DNA of 64,000 nt from Prevotella sp. (GTDB taxonomy: Bacteria; Bacteroidota; Bacteroidia; Bacteroidales; Bacteroidaceae), in contig JAKVJW010000001.1 of NCBI GenBank assembly GCA_022486815.1, positions 110,573 to 174,572 on the forward strand, read 5' to 3'. A program made the translations under genes and the position numbers. The notes under the pieces are model-generated. The model was not told the origin of the DNA and searched no databases. It saw only the letters and a list, made by a program, of their open reading frames with translations. Shown here one piece after another: positions 59,014-64,000 of the stretch. Numbering within the stretch: the first letter of the stretch is position 1; each line of letters starts with the position of its first letter.

Positions 59014-60819
59014 ATGTTGGTGAAGCAAGTCTTACAGCCAAAATCATTGTTTTTGAGTGGCTTAACCTGGACTCAGCGTCATCTGTCTGATCGGCAGATA
59101 ATGCTGGCTCTTTCATTTGTTGTCGGTTTTTTGGCTTCTGTTGCAGCCTTTGTACTACATTGGATTATCAAGCAGATAGAGATCCTTCTTACTAATGGAT
59201 TCCAGACGCAGGGGTCAAACTGGCTTTATCTGATCTTTCCTATTATTGGCATCTCAGCGACGGCGTTGTTCGTGAAATATGTCGTGAGGGATAATATTTC
59301 ACATGGTATCACTCGTGTACTTTATTCTATTGCTACCAAGCGTTCCAGATTGAAACCTCATAACTGTTGGACGAGCGTAATTGCTTCGAGTATAACGATT
59401 GGCTTCGGTGGATCTGTAGGTGGTGAGGCACCTATCGTTCTTACGGGTTCTGCCATCGGCTCTAACCTCGGACAACTCTTCAAGCGGGATAATAAAACAC
59501 TGATGGTACTTGTCGGATGTGGCGCTTCAGCAGGAATTTCTGCTATCTTTAAAGCTCCGATTGCCGGACTGGTCTTCACGCTGGAAATCCTGATGGTAGA
59601 TCTTACTATGGCTTCTCTTTTGCCGATCCTTATCTCTAGCGTTACAGCTACTGTATTCTCCTATATCTTTGCGGGGCAGAAACCTTTATTCAGTTTCGTC
59701 TTGTCTTCGGCATGGGGTGTACAGCGTATTCCTGCTTGTATCCTTTTGGGTGTTTGTTGTGGAGTGCTGAGTCTTTATTTCATCAGGTCACTGGGATTCT
59801 GTGAAAAGATCTTTTTAAAGTTTTCGGACCGTCCTTTAGCAAAACTTATTTTGGGTGGAATCTTATTGAGTAGTTTGATTTTTTTCTTTCCTTCACTCTA
59901 TGGTGAAGGATATTCAGCAGTCAATGTCCTTTTGAGTGGTCATACGCAGACAGATTGGAGTCAGGTGATGAATGGAAGTGTTTTTGCCGGGCATCAGAAC
60001 TTGTTGTTATTGTATGTGGCCCTGGTAACACTTAGCAAGACTTTTGCAACTTCTGCTACTACGGGTTCTGGGGGGTGTGGTGGAACCTTTGCCCCTGCTT
60101 TGTTTGTAGGTGGTTTCGGAGGATTCCTTTTCTCACATTTCTGGAATCTGGAGCAGTTTGGGGTTTATATCCCGGAAAACAATTATACGTTGCTTGGCAT
60201 GGCGGGAGTGATGACGGGAGTGATGCATGCTCCGCTTACGGGTATTTTCCTGATTGCTGAACTTACCAGGGGGTATGATTTGTTTATGCCTTTGATGATT
60301 GTTTGTATCAGTAGTTATCTGACAACAAGTATCTTTGAAACCAATAGTATATATGCTCTTCGTCTGGCACGTGAAGGAAAACTCCTGACCCACCATACTG
60401 ATCAGTCAGCTTTGACTCTGATGAATATGGATGAACTGATAGAGAAAGACTATCATCCGATCAGCCAGGATTTGTCAATGGGAAAACTGGTACAGGAAAT
60501 CAGCAGGAGTAATAATAATTTTATTCCGGTGCTTGATGATGGGGGGAGGCTACTCGGGATTATTGATGTCACAAGGGTCCGGCATATCATCTTCCGGTCA
60601 GAGCTTTATGACAAATTTACCGTAAAACAGTTGATGATCCAGCCAAGTGCCCGTTTGATGTACAATGAGTCCATGCGGGAGGTAATGAAAGAGTTTGATG
60701 CTACTGATGCTGCACAGCTGCCTGTTGTAGATGTAAATAATCGATTGATGGGGTATATCAGTAGAACCAAAATGCTGGCTGATTATCGACAGGTGATAGC
60801 AGATCTGAGCTCTGAATAA
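59014..60819 (+). CDS. ClC-type chloride channel or antiporter with CBS domains
   Basis: A 601-residue inner-membrane protein. The ClC core (~25-440, about eleven hydrophobic segments) has the ion-path motif 'IGFGGSVGGEAPIV', in which the Glu is the gating glutamate, 'GCGASAGISAIFKAPIAGLVFTLEI', and the second 'GSGGCGGTFAPALFVGG' motif. Two CBS domains follow (~455-510 and ~525-590), which often bind adenine nucleotides and regulate gating. Whether it is a channel or a proton-coupled antiporter cannot be told. It has its own promoter and is convergent with the DUF6377 gene. Confidence 0.95.
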   Translation: MLVKQVLQPKSLFLSGLTWTQRHLSDRQIMLALSFVVGFLASVAAFVLHWIIKQIEILLTNGFQTQGSNWLYLIFPIIGISATALFVKYVVRDNISHGITRVLYSIATKRSRLKPHNCWTSVIASSITIGFGGSVGGEAPIVLTGSAIGSNLGQLFKRDNKTLMVLVGCGASAGISAIFKAPIAGLVFTLEILMVDLTMASLLPILISSVTATVFSYIFAGQKPLFSFVLSSAWGVQRIPACILLGVCCGVLSLYFIRSLGFCEKIFLKFSDRPLAKLILGGILLSSLIFFFPSLYGEGYSAVNVLLSGHTQTDWSQVMNGSVFAGHQNLLLLYVALVTLSKTFATSATTGSGGCGGTFAPALFVGGFGGFLFSHFWNLEQFGVYIPENNYTLLGMAGVMTGVMHAPLTGIFLIAELTRGYDLFMPLMIVCISSYLTTSIFETNSIYALRLAREGKLLTHHTDQSALTLMNMDELIEKDYHPISQDLSMGKLVQEISRSNNNFIPVLDDGGRLLGIIDVTRVRHIIFRSELYDKFTVKQLMIQPSARLMYNESMREVMKEFDATDAAQLPVVDVNNRLMGYISRTKMLADYRQVIADLSSE

Positions 60820-60833
60820 TTGGCGTCCTTTAT

Positions 60834-62462
60834 TTATCTGATGACCGTACAGAGATTCATTATATCATCTTCGAATGTTTCTTTATTCTTTGCTTTGCTC
60901 TTCACGGCAGACCGGTAATTATAAATAGTCTGAGGTGAATAGAAAAGCAGAGAGGCTATTTCTGAACTTTCCTTAACACCGAGACGGATCAATGCATAGA
61001 TGCGTTGCTCCGGAGTCATGGAATGGAGATGCTTCGTTTTTTCGATTTGAGGTTCATTCAAAAGATTGTTGAACTCTTTGATAAACGTGGGATAAAGATC
61101 AAGAAAAGCTTTGTCAAACCTGGTAATGAACGTCGTGGCGTCTTCTTCGGACAGTCGTGATGAAGAGATGTTGCTCAAGAGTTCGTTTACCTGGTGTGCC
61201 TTGATTTTCCGTTTTACCATATTTTTGTATTTGTTCAGGCGGTCAATGTATTTGGCACAGAGATCGATATAGAGTTTAGCCAGTCCTTCTCGTTTATGGT
61301 TTGTGTCAAGAAGTGCCGCATTGAGAACGTTCAGGCGTTCGTTCAATGTGGTGAGTTTATCGTTGTTCTCTGATAATTGACGTCTTCTTAACGTAAGTTG
61401 CTTGTTCTGACGGAAGATAAAGGCTAGTGAAATCATACAGATGACGATGAGCAGTGAAATGAGTAAAAGTGCTGATTTCAATTTCTTGTTATTCATCTTC
61501 ATCATGTTTTCATAGGCAGAGACAATGGTGGGTAGTTTTTGGGATATTTCCAGTATCCGGAGCCGACTGTTATAAAATTTAGCATCTTCCAGGGAGATGC
61601 TGATATATTTTTCTGCACGTACTATATTATTTTTTCCTTTTTCAAAAAGGAGTGTGGCAAGTTCTTGCAAAGCCAGATTTTCACGGGTGTTGCAGAGTGC
61701 ATCACTGATGCTGGCTTTGATCAGGTAGTTCTCGTATTGTTTGGGATGGTTATGTTTCTTATAGTTGCTCGCTATTGCAAAACAGGCCATTGCATAGTAA
61801 CGTGAGGCTTGCTTTTGCTCATGGATGGTCTTGAAATAGTATCTTAAAGCTTTCTGATCATTCGGTTCTACATAAATATAGTATTCACCATGGTAAAAGT
61901 TATATTCTGGCATGTTTCTGGTCAGATACTGCATCGCTTCTCGGAGGCATGACGACGCAAGAGAACGATATTTTGGCTTATAGTATTTGTCGTTACAATA
62001 GTCACTCCGGTAGGAGTAGAGCGTAAAATAAGTGGTATAATACTGAAAGCGCAGTTCCTTATTGATTTGGTCGATATGGATGGAGTCCAATAATACAGCG
62101 GCTTCACTGTAAAGTCCTCCTATGGAAAAGAGTTTGGCCTTGTAGATGAGATCCAGTGCCGTATGGTAATGGTTATGGATCTTTCTTGAGAGGCTGAGAG
62201 CTTTGTCTATGTACAATTGAGCAGAATCAAATTTGTAGACATAATATTCTTGATAGAGTAATTCATAGATTTTTAACCTTTCTTCTGGTACATTGTATTT
62301 TGTGATGCATTCTTTGAGAATGTTAATGTGCTGCTCCTTGGAATTATTGTATTCTTTTCGATGAGAAAGAATGTTATCCAGATGAGATAGACTGCTCTGA
62401 TTTGATGCTACTGCTGGTAGCATGAAAAACAGACTGAATAATAGTAAAATGGACTTTTTCAT
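60834..62462 (-). CDS. DUF6377 regulator with TPR-like and LuxR-like parts
   Basis: A 542-residue protein; I use ATG 62462 ('MKKSILLLFSLFFMLP', a signal peptide or anchor), since the upstream TTG start is unlikely. The N-terminal half is a helical TPR-like sensor in the periplasm, a membrane helix sits near residue 330 ('LKSALLLISLLIVICMISLAFIF'), a coiled coil follows, and the C-terminal end contains a helix-turn-helix of LuxR type ('MTPEQRIYALIRLGVKESSEIA' and 'LFYSPQTIYNYRSAVKSKAK'). This is the DUF6377 layout, a family found next to SusC/SusD loci. It is divergent from the SusC gene at 62680, a probable target of its regulation. Confidence 0.88.
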   Translation of the reverse strand: MKKSILLLFSLFFMLPAVASNQSSLSHLDNILSHRKEYNNSKEQHINILKECITKYNVPEERLKIYELLYQEYYVYKFDSAQLYIDKALSLSRKIHNHYHTALDLIYKAKLFSIGGLYSEAAVLLDSIHIDQINKELRFQYYTTYFTLYSYRSDYCNDKYYKPKYRSLASSCLREAMQYLTRNMPEYNFYHGEYYIYVEPNDQKALRYYFKTIHEQKQASRYYAMACFAIASNYKKHNHPKQYENYLIKASISDALCNTRENLALQELATLLFEKGKNNIVRAEKYISISLEDAKFYNSRLRILEISQKLPTIVSAYENMMKMNNKKLKSALLLISLLIVICMISLAFIFRQNKQLTLRRRQLSENNDKLTTLNERLNVLNAALLDTNHKREGLAKLYIDLCAKYIDRLNKYKNMVKRKIKAHQVNELLSNISSSRLSEEDATTFITRFDKAFLDLYPTFIKEFNNLLNEPQIEKTKHLHSMTPEQRIYALIRLGVKESSEIASLLFYSPQTIYNYRSAVKSKAKNKETFEDDIMNLCTVIR

Positions 62463-62634
62463 ATCATTGGACAATTTCTTGCAAATATAAGAAAAAATTA
62501 TATAATTGTTTCTGTCTACTTTATCTTTTTTATATTATCGTGTAAAGTCGTATAAACTAATTAATTATGATTTTATTAAGATACTATTTTCTACTTGCCT
62601 CCTACTTTTCAGAGTGATTTGATGAATTAAAGAC

Positions 62635-62642
62635 TATTTTTG
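62635..62642 (+). promoter_or_regulatory. -7 box upstream of the third SusC gene
   Basis: TATTTTTG, about 38 bp upstream of the SusC start. The nearest TTTG is only 13 bp upstream, so a proper -33 box is missing, as expected for a promoter needing an activator. Confidence 0.4.
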
Positions 62643-62679
62643 TAGCCGAAACCTAAAAATATGTAAACATATCTTTATT

Positions 62680-64000
62680 ATGAACATCTTTAAACAATTA
62701 GTGAAAAGAATTATGTTTTGTACAGTCGGCTTTCTGATACCTTTAAGCCTTCTCGCGCAGAATATCAGGGTTCACGGAGTCGTCAAGGATGAAACCGGAG
62801 AGCCTGTCATAGGAGCGTCGATCATCCAGAAGGGTACAACGAATGCTGCGGTTACTGATCTGGATGGTAACTTTTCTATAGGTGTCCCTGCCAACAGTAC
62901 GCTTTCAATATCTTATTTGGGATATAATACGAAAGACATTGCCGTTAATGGAAACCAGACTCTTTCGGTGAGCCTTACCCAGAAGAGCAAACAACTGAAT
63001 GAAGTTGTGGTGATTGGCTATGGTACTATGCGTAAAAGTGACCTGACAGGTGCCATTGGATCGGTTGATGCGAAAAGTCTGACGGATCAGCCTGTCTCTA
63101 ACGTTGGAGAAGCTCTCCAAGGTAAGGTGGCCGGACTGGAGGTTGTGGATGCAGGTAAACCTGGGGATAATGTGTCTATAAAGATCCGGGGACTTGGCTC
63201 TATCAATAATTGTGACCCACTTGTGGTTATTGATGGGGTACCTACTGATCTGGGACTGAACAATCTGAATATGGCCGATGTGGAGCGTCTGGATGTCTTG
63301 AAGGATGCATCTGCCACAGCTATTTATGGATCACGTGGGGCTAATGGGGTAATTATGATTACTACAAAAAAGGGAAAGGCTGGTCAGGGCAGGCTTTCTC
63401 TGAGTATGAACGGTTCTTTTCAGAATGCCACAAAAAAACCATCACTTCTTAATGCTGCTCAATATGCAGAATTGAGTAATGAGATGATGACTAATGCTGG
63501 TTATGAGCAGAATCCTTTATGGACAACCCCGTCCTCACTTGGAAAGGGTACAAACTGGGTTGATGAGGTCTTTCGTACTGGTTATACGCAAAATTATACT
63601 TTAAGTTATTCCGGTGGTTCTGACAATGCTCATTATTATGTATCCGGAGGTTATCTTGATCAGACTGGTACTGTCAGAAGTGTGAGCTATAAGCGTTATA
63701 CCTTTCAGTTTAATGGTGATGCGCAGGTGCTGAAATGGCTGAAGTTCACGAATAATCTTACTTTAAGTGCTGATCTGAAAAAACAGGGAAGTTATGATCT
63801 TGGAAGCACTTATCGTACACTTCCGGTCTTTTCAGTCAAAGATGAGAATGGCAATTGGTCTGGACCTGAAGGTAATTCCTTATGGTATGGTTCTACAAGA
63901 AATCCTGTCGGACCTACAAAAACAGATCAGAATAAGACAAATGGTTATAATCTGCTGGGGAATGTATCGGGAGAGATTAGTCTCTTCAAGGGCCTGAAGT
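62680..64000 (+). CDS. SusC-type TonB-dependent transporter, 5' part only
   Basis: The first ~440 residues of a SusC protein; the frame stays open to the window edge. Starting MNIFKQLVKRIMF, it has a signal peptide ending 'SLLAQ', the carboxypeptidase-like domain ('HGVVKDETGEPVIGASIIQ'), the TonB-box-like 'NEVVVIGYGTMRKSDLTGAI', the plug with 'IKIRGLGSINNCDPLVVIDG' and 'LKDASATAIYGSRGANGVI', and the first barrel strands. A SusD gene is expected just beyond the edge. It is divergent from the DUF6377 regulator. Substrate unknown. Confidence 0.95.
   Translation, partial: MNIFKQLVKRIMFCTVGFLIPLSLLAQNIRVHGVVKDETGEPVIGASIIQKGTTNAAVTDLDGNFSIGVPANSTLSISYLGYNTKDIAVNGNQTLSVSLTQKSKQLNEVVVIGYGTMRKSDLTGAIGSVDAKSLTDQPVSNVGEALQGKVAGLEVVDAGKPGDNVSIKIRGLGSINNCDPLVVIDGVPTDLGLNNLNMADVERLDVLKDASATAIYGSRGANGVIMITTKKGKAGQGRLSLSMNGSFQNATKKPSLLNAAQYAELSNEMMTNAGYEQNPLWTTPSSLGKGTNWVDEVFRTGYTQNYTLSYSGGSDNAHYYVSGGYLDQTGTVRSVSYKRYTFQFNGDAQVLKWLKFTNNLTLSADLKKQGSYDLGSTYRTLPVFSVKDENGNWSGPEGNSLWYGSTRNPVGPTKTDQNKTNGYNLLGNVSGEISLFKGLK

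Overview
This window is a chromosomal stretch of a Bacteroidota gut-type bacterium, most likely Bacteroidaceae or a close relative. The evidence is the SusC/SusD pairs, the DUF3823, DUF4492, DUF6377 and 'smalltalk' families, Bacteroides-type promoters (TTTG, 19-21 bp, TAnnTTTG) and the general absence of Shine-Dalgarno sequences. The species cannot be fixed from the sequence alone. No rRNA, tRNA, intact insertion sequence or CRISPR array was recognised.

Region 1 (1-27171, all on +) is glycan-utilisation territory. It opens with the 3' end of a SusC gene, followed by SusD, a DUF3823 lipoprotein, a histidine acid phosphatase and a GH92 alpha-mannosidase. A second complete SusC/SusD pair follows with a second, longer GH92. 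Next come a GH28-type beta-helix enzyme, a GH89 alpha-N-acetylglucosaminidase, a membrane acetyltransferase of the HGSNAT/DUF5009 type, a GH3 beta-glycosidase, a GH78 alpha-L-rhamnosidase-like enzyme and an N-acetylhexosamine-kinase-like protein. The gene set suggests removal of alpha-mannose, alpha-GlcNAc and phosphate from a decorated glycan such as a glycoprotein or phosphomannan, plus a rhamnose/uronate-containing component. A decayed copy of the GH3 5' end lies after the kinase gene, so the locus has been rearranged.

Region 2 (27373-33105) holds an NtrC-type sigma-54 response regulator convergent with a hybrid histidine kinase, a small PepSY-like secreted protein, a DoxX membrane protein and methylglyoxal synthase (mgsA). 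Immediately after mgsA is an array of seven 22-bp palindromic repeats (33142-33295) that no gene explains.

Region 3 (33551-43156) has a minus-strand TolC/HlyD/ABC-2 permease/ABC-2 permease export operon with no ATPase gene. A plus-strand respiratory block follows: DUF4492, cydA, cydB, a thioredoxin lipoprotein and a MarR-type regulator.

Region 4 (43212-48372) has a GH28-GH105 fusion enzyme on the minus strand, a candidate small RNA with its own promoter and terminator, a DUF6359-like lipoprotein with a structured leader, an orphan ECF sigma factor, and rpe.

Region 5 (48774-56138) is a complete tryptophan operon in the order trpD-C-F-A-B-E-G. It is preceded by an attenuator that carries two overlapping Trp-rich leader peptides and a strong terminator. 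A long terminator closes the operon.

Region 6 (56219-64000) holds an HU-like protein with its 36-residue 'smalltalk' partner, a YrdC/TsaC-type tRNA modification enzyme, fmt, a ClC channel with CBS domains, and a DUF6377 regulator divergent from the 5' part of another SusC gene that runs off the right edge.
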